A stretch of 64,000 bases of DNA from positions 496,001 through 560,000 of the forward strand of contig CAWJKP010000001.1 in the NCBI GenBank assembly GCA_963843465.1, written 5' to 3'. The notes below the pieces were generated by a model. It did no database searches, was not told where the DNA came from, and was given only the letters and a program-made list of their open reading frames with translations. This DNA is from CAWJKP01 sp963843465 (lineage in GTDB: Bacteria > Planctomycetota > Planctomycetia > Pirellulales > Thermoguttaceae). The position numbers and the translations under genes are program-made. Positions 19,029 through 28,445 of this stretch are shown in pieces; the first letter of the stretch is position 1; each line of letters begins with the position of its first letter.

Positions 19029-19898
19029 ATGGCAAGACATGTTCTCCAATTGCTCAGGTGGACAGTGACCATTTTGGCACTGATCCATGTCTCGGCGACC
19101 CAGGCCGAGCAGCAGGCCATCGAAAGTTTCGCGGGCGATTTTGCCAACCTTCATTATTCCAGCGAGCAGTGGTATGGGTCTACGTTCTGGTCGGGGCCTG
19201 ACTGGACTCGGGTTGGTAAGGACTGGCAGCACCCGGGCGAGGAGACTCCAAGCGTCCGTTCGTTCCAGGTTCCACGTGATGGTCAGGTTACCGTGACGGG
19301 CTGCGTTTACAAAGCCCATGCCGATGGCGACGGCGTGCGTTTGGCCATCTTGCACGACAAACGGATTGTTTGGCAATCGGCACCCGTGCCAAAGGACATC
19401 CTGGCGATGCGGCGGACAGTATCGACAATCGACCCGGGCGAACTCGGTGGCGAGCCATTCTCGTTCGTGCGCGTGGTGCAGCCAATCCTCGACAAGCACT
19501 GCGTGAAGTGCCATGGCGGCGAACGGATCGAGAAAGGGTGTGACCTGCGAGGGGCACCTCACCAGGGTTTTTCCAGGTCTTACTGGTCGCTTTGCGGGGA
19601 TCGTGATTTCAGCGGCGCGGGCACCAACCCGAAGAACGCAACTGAGGCCCTGGTGCCCCGCTTCGGCATGCGGAATCAGGTTCAAGCCACTCCACCAGGC
19701 GGCATGTACGGCGCACGCGGCAGCCGGTTAATGAGACTACTGGCGGTCGGGCATGAGGATGTACGACTCAATACAGCGGAACTGCGACGGCTGGCGGCAT
19801 GGATTGACTTGAACGCCATTTTCTACGGCGTCAACCGAGCGGAAGACCAGGCGCGGCAACTCCGTGGGGAATCGGTTCCCATGCCGGAGATCCAGTAA
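19029..19898 (+). CDS. HzsA-related c-type haem protein, internally shortened
   Basis: 289 residues from ATG 19029, with a signal peptide (LLRWTVTILALIHVSATQAE). A single haem-binding motif CVKCH is near residue 157, in the context VVQPILDKHCVKCHGG. The C-terminus has the family block GSRLMRLLAVGHEDV, LRRLAAWIDLNAIFYG. HzsA-related proteins are normally several times longer, so the segment between the signal/sugar-binding-like N-terminus and the haem block appears to have been removed in frame. Redox role in the periplasm is inferred from the motif only. Confidence 0.55.
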   Translation: MARHVLQLLRWTVTILALIHVSATQAEQQAIESFAGDFANLHYSSEQWYGSTFWSGPDWTRVGKDWQHPGEETPSVRSFQVPRDGQVTVTGCVYKAHADGDGVRLAILHDKRIVWQSAPVPKDILAMRRTVSTIDPGELGGEPFSFVRVVQPILDKHCVKCHGGERIEKGCDLRGAPHQGFSRSYWSLCGDRDFSGAGTNPKNATEALVPRFGMRNQVQATPPGGMYGARGSRLMRLLAVGHEDVRLNTAELRRLAAWIDLNAIFYGVNRAEDQARQLRGESVPMPEIQ

Positions 19899-19933
19899 AT
19901 CAACGAGAAGCTCGAACCGGGGGCGTTCTTGCT

Positions 19934-20065
19934 TTACAACTCGACCGCCTCGACCTCAACCACGAGCCGTCCGCCGACTTCGGCCAGGATGGCGGCCACG
20001 ATGCTGAACACGGCGTCACTGAAGCCGCCGACGTTCAGGATGTCGCTGCGATCCGGGGCCTGGGT
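19934..20065 (-). pseudogene. Ro/TROVE- or VWA-domain protein, 3-prime fragment (tentative)
   Basis: The minus frame ends in APDRSDILNVGGFSDAVFSI and a final ILAEVGGRLVVEVEAVEL. This resembles the C-terminal VWA half of bacterial Ro60-like (TROVE) proteins as I recall it. Upstream the frame passes into the oppositely oriented nuclease tail at 20067, so only about 44 residues remain. Ro proteins bind misfolded and Y-type RNAs and often lie near rtcBA. Assignment is weak. Confidence 0.35.
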
Positions 20066-20066
20066 G

Positions 20067-20153
20067 GTTTCGGCGAAGAACCTGGTCAGGTACAATACGC
20101 GGGATGAGGCGATCCAGGCCGGTAAGAAGCCGTGTGCTGAGTACAGGCCATAA
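20067..20153 (+). pseudogene. Ada-like metal-binding tail of a PLD-family nuclease
   Basis: SAKNLVRYNTRDEAIQAGKK followed by PC and a stop at 20153 matches the tail of the PLD fragment at about 7600-7690 nearly base for base (gaagaacctggtcaggtaca shared). Only this final segment is present. It abuts the TROVE-like fragment on the other strand. Confidence 0.6.
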
Positions 20154-20177
20154 ACGGGATTGAAGGAGTACCAACAC

Positions 20178-21881
20178 ATGCGACTTGATTTCCGCTTGCC
20201 GTTTTCGCGTCTTCCATCCAGCCTTCGGCTTGGAGCCGTCACGCTGTTGGTCGCTCTCTGGGCTGTACCGCAAGCCAGGAGCGAGGATCAGACCAGTCGG
20301 CAGCAGCCTGTGCTCAAGGGACAGCGGGTCTTCACCTGCGGTCACAGTTTTCACGTCTTCGTCTACGGCCTCCTGGGTGAAATGGCCAAGAGCGCTGGCA
20401 TTCACGACCACCAGGGCGTGGGCTTGTCGGCGATCGGCGGCTCGCGCGTCATTCAGCACTGGGACGTGCCGGAGGAGAAGAACCAGGCCAAGGCCGCCCT
20501 GCGCACGGGCAAAGTTGACGTGCTCACCCTCTCGCCCATTTGGATGCCTGACGAGGGAATCGAAAAGCTCGCCAGATTGGGTGCGGAGCATAACCCGCAT
20601 ATTCGCGTCACCGTCCAAGAGTTCTGGCTGCCGAACGACACCTACGAGCCAATCTACCCCTTGGACGCGGGTAAGAAGGTGGACCACAACGCCACAGTGA
20701 TTGCGGAGTTGCGGAAACAGCAGGCACGCTACGATCGGGACCTCAGTGACGTGGTCCACAGCGTGAATCGGCGGCTGGGTAAGGACGTGGTACTCATCGT
20801 GCCGGTCGGGCAAGCCGCCATTGCGCTGCGGGAGAAGATCGTCGCCGGTACGGCACCCGGTCTGAAGGCACAATGGGATCTCTTCAGCGATTGCTGGGGC
20901 CATGCCCGACCGCCCCTGGAAGTGCTGGCGGCCTATTGTCATTTTGCCGTGATCTATCGGCGCAGCCCGGTGGGCTTGCCATTGCCCTCCAACCTGGCAA
21001 ACGTCCACAACCTGGATGAGATGAACAAGCTGAACCGCCTGCTGCAAGAGTTGGCCTGGGATGCCGTCATTCGCCATCCGCTGAGCGGCGTGGCAAAGGC
21101 CGTCGAACCGGACGCGGTGGTACCCCTGTGGCCCGGCGATGGTTTGCCACCCGGTGTGAAGGTCCAGAACCCACAGAACGAGAATCCCGATGCCAACGGC
21201 CTCATCCGCCGCATGGACAAACCGGAACTACGTGTCTTTCTTCCGCTAGCGGATACGGCTACCGGCACGGCGGTGATCATCTGTCCGGGCGGTGGCTACG
21301 GATTGCTGGACTACAAGGCGCATGTCGCGGAGTTTGTCGCGGACTACCAGCAGCAAGGCATTGCAGTGATCGCCCTGCTCTACAAGGTCCCCACGAATGC
21401 GGATTTGGCTTTGACGGAAGGGCAGCGTGCGATCCGACTGGTCCGCAGCCATGCCAAGCAATGGAAGCTCGATCCGCAGAAGATCGGCATGCAAGGTTAC
21501 TCGGCAGGCGGGCACCTACTCGTGAACCTAATTTCCCATGCCGACAATGGAGATCCTCAAGCCAAGGACCCATTGGATCGGCTGAGCTGTCGCCCGAACT
21601 TCGTCATGCTGATGTGTCCCTGGAACACCTGGAAGGTGGACAGATACCCGCTGAAGGCTCCGTTGCCTCCGGTGTTCCTCGCTTGCGCCGACGACGACAA
21701 ACTGTCGATCAACTTCTCCGACCCCTTAGCAGAGCGGCTGAAGGAACTTCAGACGCCCGTCCTGTACTGGAGAGTCCACGGCGGTGGACACAGTGCCTTC
21801 CATAGGCCATCGGCCTGGGGTAAGTGGATGGAGAAGCTCCTGCCGTGGTTGAAGCAACAGGGATTTGCGGTTCGACCGTGA
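20178..21881 (+). CDS. Secreted two-domain protein: SGNH-like N-terminal domain plus BD-FAE-like esterase
   Basis: 567 residues; ATG 20178 follows gaaggagtacc. A signal peptide precedes an SGNH-like domain (about 45-300), in which the usual GDS is GHS (TCGHSFHVFVYGLLGEM) and which ends before a linker rich in PN. Residues of about 345-567 form an alpha/beta hydrolase with a GYSAGG nucleophile, an oxyanion-type GGGYGLLDY and a C-terminal HGGGHSAFH, as in BD-FAE and endo-xylanase-linked esterases. It probably removes acetyl or feruloyl groups from plant-type glycans. First gene of a run of seven closely spaced plus-strand genes. Confidence 0.8.
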   Translation: MRLDFRLPFSRLPSSLRLGAVTLLVALWAVPQARSEDQTSRQQPVLKGQRVFTCGHSFHVFVYGLLGEMAKSAGIHDHQGVGLSAIGGSRVIQHWDVPEEKNQAKAALRTGKVDVLTLSPIWMPDEGIEKLARLGAEHNPHIRVTVQEFWLPNDTYEPIYPLDAGKKVDHNATVIAELRKQQARYDRDLSDVVHSVNRRLGKDVVLIVPVGQAAIALREKIVAGTAPGLKAQWDLFSDCWGHARPPLEVLAAYCHFAVIYRRSPVGLPLPSNLANVHNLDEMNKLNRLLQELAWDAVIRHPLSGVAKAVEPDAVVPLWPGDGLPPGVKVQNPQNENPDANGLIRRMDKPELRVFLPLADTATGTAVIICPGGGYGLLDYKAHVAEFVADYQQQGIAVIALLYKVPTNADLALTEGQRAIRLVRSHAKQWKLDPQKIGMQGYSAGGHLLVNLISHADNGDPQAKDPLDRLSCRPNFVMLMCPWNTWKVDRYPLKAPLPPVFLACADDDKLSINFSDPLAERLKELQTPVLYWRVHGGGHSAFHRPSAWGKWMEKLLPWLKQQGFAVRP

Positions 21882-21968
21882 TGCCCGGCACGGCGTCCCC
21901 AACAAACTGTCGAGTTAATCGCCATTGTCGGCCTGGCTCATCTCCATCCCCCCAACATAGGACCTGCC

Positions 21969-22724
21969 ATGCGACCAATTTTCTTTGTGCCTATCGCCCT
22001 GGCGGCCGTTTCAGGCGTCGGCCAGGCGGCAGAGCAACTCAAGATCGTGGACACCACGCCCGGCAAGCCGCCCTCAGATGCCATTGTGCTCTTCGACGGC
22101 GGCAGCACGGACGTTTTCCTGAATGTCAAGGGCACGCCGTGCCAGTGGCCGGTCGTAGAGCGAGCGATGGTCGTCAAGGACGGCTTCATCGTGTCGAAGC
22201 TCCACTTCCGCGACGCCCAGATTCACGTCGAGTTCGCCGTGCCCGACGAAGGGAAGAAGGGCGGTTGGGCGGGCAATAGCGGCGTGTACATCTTCGGCAT
22301 GTACGAGATGCAGATCCTCGACTCCTATAACAATCCGGTCGATCCCAAAGAGGCGGTAGGCGCTTTGTACGGCATTTCGCCGCCGCTGGTCAACGTCGCC
22401 CGAAAACCCTACGAGTGGCAAGTCTACGACATCATCTACACCGCTCCACGCCGCGACGACGAGGGGAAGGTGACCCAGCCGGGCGAGATCACGGCGATGC
22501 TCAATGGCGTACTGGTGCAGCACAAGGCCCATTTCACCGAGAGCATTTCTCGATGGAACCCGTTGGTCTACCAAAACACAGCTTACACGGACAAGATTCG
22601 GGCGAGTATCCTCAGGACGGGCTGCGGCCCGCTCTTTCTGCAAGACCACCACGGCAGCCCGGTGCGTTTTCGCAACATCTGGATCAGGCCGCTGGACGAC
22701 AATGCCAAGCTATTTCACGAGTGA
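21969..22724 (+). CDS. DUF1080 / 3-keto-disaccharide hydrolase-domain secreted protein
   Basis: 251 residues with a signal peptide. The body is a concanavalin-type beta-sandwich with family hallmarks: IVLFDGGS, then HFRDAQIHVEFAVPDE, GNSGVYIFGMYEMQILDS and RFRNIWIRPL at the end. DUF1080 proteins act on oxidised disaccharides or bind glycans. It lies 87 bp after the esterase gene and six bp before a beta-helix gene, so they are probably one transcript. A second DUF1080 domain is fused to an esterase at 35259. Confidence 0.85.
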   Translation: MRPIFFVPIALAAVSGVGQAAEQLKIVDTTPGKPPSDAIVLFDGGSTDVFLNVKGTPCQWPVVERAMVVKDGFIVSKLHFRDAQIHVEFAVPDEGKKGGWAGNSGVYIFGMYEMQILDSYNNPVDPKEAVGALYGISPPLVNVARKPYEWQVYDIIYTAPRRDDEGKVTQPGEITAMLNGVLVQHKAHFTESISRWNPLVYQNTAYTDKIRASILRTGCGPLFLQDHHGSPVRFRNIWIRPLDDNAKLFHE

Positions 22725-22730
22725 GGCGAA

Positions 22731-24002
22731 ATGGAGTCTCTGCTCCGAACCGTGTACCTGACGCTGATCCTGGTCCCGCAGCCAGTCGGTGCGGTGGCCG
22801 GGGATGGTCAGGCGCCAGGCCCACCGACTCCGCCGACCGTCCGGTTTTCCGGGGACCAGCGGCGGGTGACCATTGAAAGCCAGCGGGGACGATGGACCCT
22901 CGTGTGCCCGGTGATCAGTCCATGGGACTACCGGCCCAAGGGCAAGACGTTGTGGGTTGCCAACTCTGGCGATGACTCCGCCGATGGCACGGCCAGCCGA
23001 CCGCTGCGGACCATCGCCAAGGCCCTAGACCTGGCCGAAGCTGGAGATCTGATCTATCTCCGCGCGGGCGTGTACGTCGAGGCCCCGCTGGTGCGCAAGT
23101 CGGGGCGAGCGGATGCGCCGATCATCGTCAGTTGCGCACCCGACGCCTTGGGCAAGGTGAAAGTCACGCCCAGCAAGGATTACGTGGAGAAGAATCCCAG
23201 CGGCGCAGTCATCACCCTGCACGGCGCTCGGTACGTCTGGATCAACGGCTTGGTGATCGAAGGCCCCAAAGGCCGCTCCGAGGCCCCCAAGGCGGAAACC
23301 TACGGGGCCAATGGCATCACCTGGGCCGGGAAGGCGGGAATCGGCTGCCGGGCGACCAACAACGTCGTCTACGGCAACGTCCACTGCGGCCTGAAGGAGA
23401 TGGGCCACGGAGGCACGGGCATCTTGATGGAGGCCAACATCATTTTCGACAACGGCACCCGCTCGACCGACCACGGCATCTACTGCCCCGCCGACGAACT
23501 GACCATTCGGGGCAATATCATCTTCAACAACGCGGGCTACGGAATCCACAGCTACAGCCATCCCCGGCGGCAGCGGATCGTCCAGAATATCTGCTTCGGC
23601 AACCGCGTCTGCGGCATCATTCTGGCGGGCAGTGAAAACCAGGTGTACCACAACGTCTGCGTGGGCAACGGCATCGGCATCTTCTACTTCCGGGGCGGTT
23701 GCACGGACAACGTGGTCCAGAACAACATCTTCGCCTTTAACGGCATGAACTGCGGCTACGACAACGGCGGCGGAAGCCTGGGCGACCCGACAGGGAACAT
23801 CGACGACTACAACTGCTATTACCCCGGCAAGCCGGACCCTCGCGTCCAGCCCGGCCAGCACGAAATCGTGGCTGATCCGCAGTTCATTGACGCGAAGGTG
23901 GGCGATTATCGCATCCGGGAGGGCAGTCCTTGCGTGGGAAAGACCATGAAGACCAAGGACCGTCCTCTTGAATCAACAAGGAACGTGGGCCCGTTTCAAT
24001 GA
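22731..24002 (+). CDS. Secreted parallel beta-helix protein with DUF1565-like start
   Basis: 423 residues; signal peptide, then LWVANSGDDSADGTASRPLR, TIAKALDLAEAGDLIYLRAG, the signature of DUF1565 right-handed beta-helix proteins. Repeated turns (NNVVYGNVHCGL, ANIIFDNGT, GNIIFNNAGYGI, QNICFGNRVCGI, HNVCVGNGIGI) span about residues 190-340. These proteins bind or cleave acidic polysaccharides. Spacing to both neighbours (six and 37 bp) suggests an operon. Confidence 0.8.
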   Translation: MESLLRTVYLTLILVPQPVGAVAGDGQAPGPPTPPTVRFSGDQRRVTIESQRGRWTLVCPVISPWDYRPKGKTLWVANSGDDSADGTASRPLRTIAKALDLAEAGDLIYLRAGVYVEAPLVRKSGRADAPIIVSCAPDALGKVKVTPSKDYVEKNPSGAVITLHGARYVWINGLVIEGPKGRSEAPKAETYGANGITWAGKAGIGCRATNNVVYGNVHCGLKEMGHGGTGILMEANIIFDNGTRSTDHGIYCPADELTIRGNIIFNNAGYGIHSYSHPRRQRIVQNICFGNRVCGIILAGSENQVYHNVCVGNGIGIFYFRGGCTDNVVQNNIFAFNGMNCGYDNGGGSLGDPTGNIDDYNCYYPGKPDPRVQPGQHEIVADPQFIDAKVGDYRIREGSPCVGKTMKTKDRPLESTRNVGPFQ

Positions 24003-24039
24003 CTCGCCAAGACCCTCGAAGGCTCCATAGGAGGTGATC

Positions 24040-24965
24040 ATGGACCGCAGACGGTTTTTGAGAACGACAGGACAGTGTGCCATCGCTTCGACCCTTGCGG
24101 CGGCGGCTGGCCGTATGTGCCTTGCGGGTGCGCCCGCAACCAATTCAGGGCCGGTGCCGGAGCCTCAGCTTGGCTACGGGCTGCCCGACCACTTGCCAAA
24201 GAAGCTTCTCCATCGGCATGTTCATCTGGAACTGGGTAACCATGGCCACGCCCGGCGAGCCCTACCACGACCTGGAGAAGGCCGTCGCCGGGTTGCCGAA
24301 TCGCGGATTCAACGCGGTGCGGGTCGAGGCCGGGTTGAATTGGTGTTATCAGATGGACGGCCAGCCACGGGGCGAGATGGAGTTTGGCCCGTGGATCGCG
24401 GGCTACCGCGATAATCTCACGTCGGCGAACGACCGTGGCGGCGGGCGTCACGACGTGCTGAAGCGAGTGACGCGGCTTATGGATCTGGCCAAGCAGCACG
24501 GCATCTACGTAATTCTCACGAGCTGGGAGTACCAGGACAGTTCCTGGCTGGTGGCCGATCCGAAGATCCGCGCCGAGGTCATGGCCGTTCCCGAGGAGAA
24601 GCGGCTGATGCACATGGCCCGGCAACATGACCGGCTGCTGCGCGCCTTGAAAGACAAAGGACTCCATCGGAACATCGCCTTCGTTGAGGTCCACAACGAG
24701 CCCGACGCCCGCGAGGCCCAGCGCCGGAAGGTCCCAGCGGTGTGCGATGAGGGCGGCTACTTCTACCCCCCCTCTCAGATCGAAGTTCGAGCTTCGCCCG
24801 CCCGGCACGAGTATGTTCGAGCTTCAGGTAGACCTGGCGATCAATCACGGCTACTGGGGTATGATGCCGACGACGTACTGCGGAGCGGAGCATCCGATTT
24901 GGGACAACGTCGCGTGGCTCCGAGTCATCAATGGCCGGTTCCAGTCGGGAAAGTCGCGGGCGTAG
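24040..24965 (+). pseudogene. GH5-like glycoside hydrolase with twin-arginine leader, disrupted
   Basis: ATG 24040 follows taggaggtgatc. The N-terminus has a Tat-type leader (MDRRRFLRTTGQ). Near 24210 the homology moves frame (GMFIWNWVTMATPGEPYHDL, then LAKQHGIYVILTSWEY and a catalytic-type strand VEVHNEPDA). A segment is missing directly after it. A second shift at a C run (24766-24772) leads to the C-terminus (FELQVDLAINHGYWGMMP). At least three lesions are therefore present. It sits between operon genes without a large gap. Confidence 0.65.
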
Positions 24966-25019
24966 AGGACACGAGAAGCCGGAGACGTGACGAATCGCTC
25001 CAGCAAGAGGAGATATTCC

Positions 25020-26117
25020 ATGCACAGGGTAGCCCTGATTGGACTGACAGTCACGTTCCTCTGGACTGATGGAGACTTTGCACGGCCAGCGGCTGCCGCC
25101 GAAGCGCGCAGCCGCGCACAATACCGAGACGGACGTCCCGCAGCGAAACTCCGATTGGATGCTGTCGATCACGGCGCCGTGCTTCGTCACGGTGACGGCC
25201 CGGACCAATGCGACATCCTCGGGGCCAGGGACGTTTGGGTCTACGAAGCCAACGGGACCTACTACATGCACTACGATGCCGCTGGCCCCAAGGGCTGGCT
25301 GGCGGCGCTAGCCACGAGCATGGACTTGATCCACTGGCAGAAGAAGGGGCCGGTGCTGGAACTGGGGAAGCCGGGAGAGAACGACGCGGCCTCGGCGTCG
25401 TACGGCACGACCTACAACGATGGCAAGATGTGGCACATGTTCTACATGGGTACGCCCCACGCCACATCAGCACCAGATCTGGTGCCCGCCTTCCCGTACC
25501 TCACAATGAAGGCCAAGGGCACGGCGCCTGCCGGGCCATGGACGAAGCAGCCGGACGTATTCCCCTTCCAGGCGAAACCCGGCACGTACTACTCCGTGAC
25601 TGCCAGCCCCGGCCAGATCGTCAAGCAGGGGGCGGAGTACCGCATGTTCTTTAGTGCCGCAACAGACCATCCCATTCGGCGAACCATTGGCATCGCCCGC
25701 ACCAGGAACCTCGATGGCCCCTGGACCGTCGATCCGCAACCCATCTTGCCCGCGACCGAGCAGGTGGAGAACACGTCGCTGTACTTTGAGGAAGCGAACA
25801 AGACTTGGTTCCTGTTCACCGATCACGTCGGGCTGGACGGCTTCGAGTACACTGACGCGGTGTGGGTCTACTGGAGCAAGCATCTTGACAACTGGGACCC
25901 GGCGCACAAGGCCGTGGTTTTGGACGGTAGCAACTGCTCCTGGTCCAAGCACATCATCGGATTACCTTCGGTCGTGCAGGTTGGCAACCGCCTGGCCCTG
26001 TTCTACGATGGCAACGCCGAGGCGAAGATGCCCGTGGGCATCAAGAGCCACATGAACCGAGACATTGGGCTGGCGTGGCTGCGATTGCCGCTGATCCCGC
26101 CCCTCCAAGGGAGGTAA
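25020..26117 (+). CDS. Five-bladed beta-propeller glycoside hydrolase (GH43/GH130-like)
   Basis: 365 residues from ATG 25020, which follows caagaggagatattcc. A signal peptide precedes a propeller with the usual blades: DVWVYEANGTYYMHY, ATSMDLIHWQKKGPV, GTTYNDGKMWHMFYMG, RTRNLDGPWTVDPQ, SLYFEEANKTWFLFTDH. Acidic residues at the centre fit GH43/GH130-type arabinanase or mannoside phosphorylase folds, but the exact family cannot be assigned. The stop is five bp before an SDR gene. Confidence 0.75.
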   Translation: MHRVALIGLTVTFLWTDGDFARPAAAAEARSRAQYRDGRPAAKLRLDAVDHGAVLRHGDGPDQCDILGARDVWVYEANGTYYMHYDAAGPKGWLAALATSMDLIHWQKKGPVLELGKPGENDAASASYGTTYNDGKMWHMFYMGTPHATSAPDLVPAFPYLTMKAKGTAPAGPWTKQPDVFPFQAKPGTYYSVTASPGQIVKQGAEYRMFFSAATDHPIRRTIGIARTRNLDGPWTVDPQPILPATEQVENTSLYFEEANKTWFLFTDHVGLDGFEYTDAVWVYWSKHLDNWDPAHKAVVLDGSNCSWSKHIIGLPSVVQVGNRLALFYDGNAEAKMPVGIKSHMNRDIGLAWLRLPLIPPLQGR

Positions 26118-26122
26118 ACGCC

Positions 26123-26866
26123 ATGACATCCGGCTCTCGATCGCTCCAAGACAAGGTTGCCCTCGTGACCGGCGGCAGCCGGGGGATCGGCAGGGCCACC
26201 GCGCTGGCGCTGGCCAGGGCCGGTGCCAAGGTGGCCGTCAACTACAAGACGCACGTTGCCGACGCCGAAGCGGTCTGCGCCGAGATCGGGAGTCAGGGCG
26301 GCCAGGCCGTGGCCGTGCAGGCCGACGTGTCGATCAGCGACCAGGTCACCGAGATGATCCGACAGGTCGAGGATCAGTTCGGGCCGGTGGCCGTGCTGGT
26401 GAACAACGCCGGGATCACCCGCCCTCAGCCGCTCCACGAGATCACGGAGCAGCACTGGGACGAGGTGTTGACCGTTAACCTGAAGTCGGTGTTCCTGGTC
26501 ACGCAGGCGGTGTTGCCGGGGATGCGGGCAGCCAAGTGGGGCCGGATCGTCAATCTGTCGTCGGTGGCCGCGCAGACCGGCGGCGTTATCGGTCCGCATT
26601 ACGCGGCCTCCAAGGCCGGTATCATCGGTCTCACGCACACCTACGCCGCCCTGTTGGCCAAGGAGGGCATCACGGTCAACGCCATCGCCCCGGCGCTGAT
26701 CGAGACGGAGATGATTCGCAACAACCCACGGGCCAAGCCTGACTTGATCCCCGTGGGCCGCTTCGGCACGGTGGACGAGGTGGCCGACGTGGTGGTCATG
26801 CTGGCCACCAACGGCTACATCACGGGCCAGACGATCAACGTCAACGGCGGCTGGTACATGAACTGA
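26123..26866 (+). CDS. Short-chain dehydrogenase/reductase, FabG-like
   Basis: 247 residues, complete. The NAD(P)-binding TGGSRGIGRA is at residues 15-25, NNAG at about 92, catalytic Ser/Tyr/Lys in NLSSVAAQTGG and HYAASKAG, and a C-terminal GQTINVNGGWYMN. ATG 26123 is preceded by aagggaggtaaacgcc. In this operon it is more likely to reduce sugar or keto-sugar intermediates than to serve fatty acid synthesis, which is inferred from neighbours. Confidence 0.85.
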   Translation: MTSGSRSLQDKVALVTGGSRGIGRATALALARAGAKVAVNYKTHVADAEAVCAEIGSQGGQAVAVQADVSISDQVTEMIRQVEDQFGPVAVLVNNAGITRPQPLHEITEQHWDEVLTVNLKSVFLVTQAVLPGMRAAKWGRIVNLSSVAAQTGGVIGPHYAASKAGIIGLTHTYAALLAKEGITVNAIAPALIETEMIRNNPRAKPDLIPVGRFGTVDEVADVVVMLATNGYITGQTINVNGGWYMN

Positions 26867-26877
26867 GGGAGGTTTCG

Positions 26878-28236
26878 TTGCGAGTCTTCAGCTTTGGCAT
26901 CCTCAGCTTGGGTTTCATTGGCAAGGCAGGGATGTTTGGCTTTCTCATGCTGCCTATCGCGTGTGACGCAGAGCCACCCGCTGATGCCCCTCCCGTCCCG
27001 GGCACTCACGTCGAAGCCAACGTGGATGGCCCTCTTGCCTCGCCAGAGCCAGACTGGCAGCAATGGAACGGCCCGCGACGTGACGGCATTGCCCGGGAGA
27101 GGGACCTGCTGACCACGTGGCCGGACGGCGGGCCAACACTCGCTTGGAAGATCGGCAACCTGGGACGGGGCTGGTCCTCGCCGATCATCGTCCGGGACCG
27201 GTTGTACATCACCGGCGACGTGGACGACGACTTGGTGATCTTCGCCTTGGACCTCACGGGCGGGTTGCTGTGGAAGGCCAAGAATGGCCGGTCGTGGACA
27301 GGCTCCTACCCGGGAGCACGGGCCTGCTGCGCCTACTCCGAGGGCAAGCTCTACCACATGAACGCCCATGGCCGCGTGGCCTGCCTGGAGGCTGACACGG
27401 GCAAGGAACTCTGGGCCGTCGATGTGCTGGAGCGTTTCCAGGGGCAAAACATCACCTGGGCGATGAGCGAATGCCTGCTGGTCGATGGCTCCCGGGTGAT
27501 AGTGACGCCGGGAGGCGAGAAGGCGCTGATGGCTGCCCTCGACAAGCAGAGCGGTCGGACGGTTTGGACCACGGAGCCGCTCCGCGAGGACCATGCCTCG
27601 CACTCGTCGCCGCTTCTCTTCCGCTGTGCGGGAAGACGCATCGTGGCCAATTGCACGTCGTCGCACGGCTTCGGAGCCGATGCCGACACGGGGAGGTTGC
27701 TTTGGACCGTGCCGCTGCGGAGTCCCTACGGGGTCAACGTGGCCACTCCGGTCTACGGTGCCGCCAGGGTTTTCTACACGACTCCCTACGTCTACGGAAC
27801 CTGTTATGCGTTACGGCCGGGGCCGACTGGGCCGAAGCCCGAGAAGGCTTGGAGCACGACGTTGGATACTTGCACGGGCACAGTGCTGCTCGTCGACGGC
27901 CTGCTCTATGGCAGCGGCTACAAGAAGCACAAGTCATGGCTCTGCCTGGATTGGAAGTCCGGGGAGATCCGCTATGAGTTCAAGTGCCTGACGACCGGGG
28001 CAGCAGTGTACGCTGATGGGCGGCTCTATTGCCTGGCCGAGGACGGTCGGGCGGCCCTGCTACGGCCCACACCCGAGCGGTTCGAGATCGACGGCCAGTT
28101 TCGGCTCCTGCCGGAGAGGGTCAACGATGCTTGGACGCATCCGGTCCTGCTCCACGGCAAGCTGTATCTGCGGTATCACGACACGCTGTGGTGCTACGAC
28201 GTCGGGTCTAATGGCGATGGGGATCTGCGGCGATGA
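26878..28236 (+). CDS. PQQ-type eight-bladed propeller, secreted
   Basis: 452 residues from TTG 26878; this start is fixed by gggaggtttcg directly upstream and 11 bp spacing to the SDR gene. A signal sequence precedes WQQWNGPRRDGIARE, the usual first strand of planctomycete PQQ-like propellers, then blades ending in W (LAWKIG, LLWKAKNG, ELWAVDV, TVWTTEP, LLWTVPL). No PQQ-ligand signature is evident; these proteins are probably non-catalytic binding proteins. It closes the operon, and its stop overlaps the start of a dinB fragment. Confidence 0.8.
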   Translation: MRVFSFGILSLGFIGKAGMFGFLMLPIACDAEPPADAPPVPGTHVEANVDGPLASPEPDWQQWNGPRRDGIARERDLLTTWPDGGPTLAWKIGNLGRGWSSPIIVRDRLYITGDVDDDLVIFALDLTGGLLWKAKNGRSWTGSYPGARACCAYSEGKLYHMNAHGRVACLEADTGKELWAVDVLERFQGQNITWAMSECLLVDGSRVIVTPGGEKALMAALDKQSGRTVWTTEPLREDHASHSSPLLFRCAGRRIVANCTSSHGFGADADTGRLLWTVPLRSPYGVNVATPVYGAARVFYTTPYVYGTCYALRPGPTGPKPEKAWSTTLDTCTGTVLLVDGLLYGSGYKKHKSWLCLDWKSGEIRYEFKCLTTGAAVYADGRLYCLAEDGRAALLRPTPERFEIDGQFRLLPERVNDAWTHPVLLHGKLYLRYHDTLWCYDVGSNGDGDLRR

Positions 28237-28400
28237 TTCTCCACTGCGACATGGACGCCTTCTACGCGTCGGTCGAGGAACGCGACCGGCCGGAGCTGGT
28301 TGGCAAGCCGGTCATCGTGGGCGGCTCGCCGGAGAAGCGGGGTGTGGTGTCGGCGGCCAACTACGTCGCCCGGCGCTACGGTGTCCACAGTGCCATGTCC
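28233..28400 (+). pseudogene. dinB: DNA polymerase IV (DinB) 5-prime fragment
   Basis: The frame reads ILHCDMDAFYASVEERDRPE followed by LVGKPVIVGGSPEKRGVVSA and ARRYGVHSAM, the start of Y-family polymerases, including the first catalytic acidic residues (DMDAFYASVE). Similarity ends at about residue 55 and the frame then enters the antisense of the next gene. The remaining 300 residues are missing. The start codon overlaps the preceding stop (ATGA), an arrangement that may be native to another locus. Confidence 0.8.
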
Positions 28401-28445
28401 TCGGTCACTGAATCCGCCGACCTATCGCCCGAACCGCCGCCTCTT

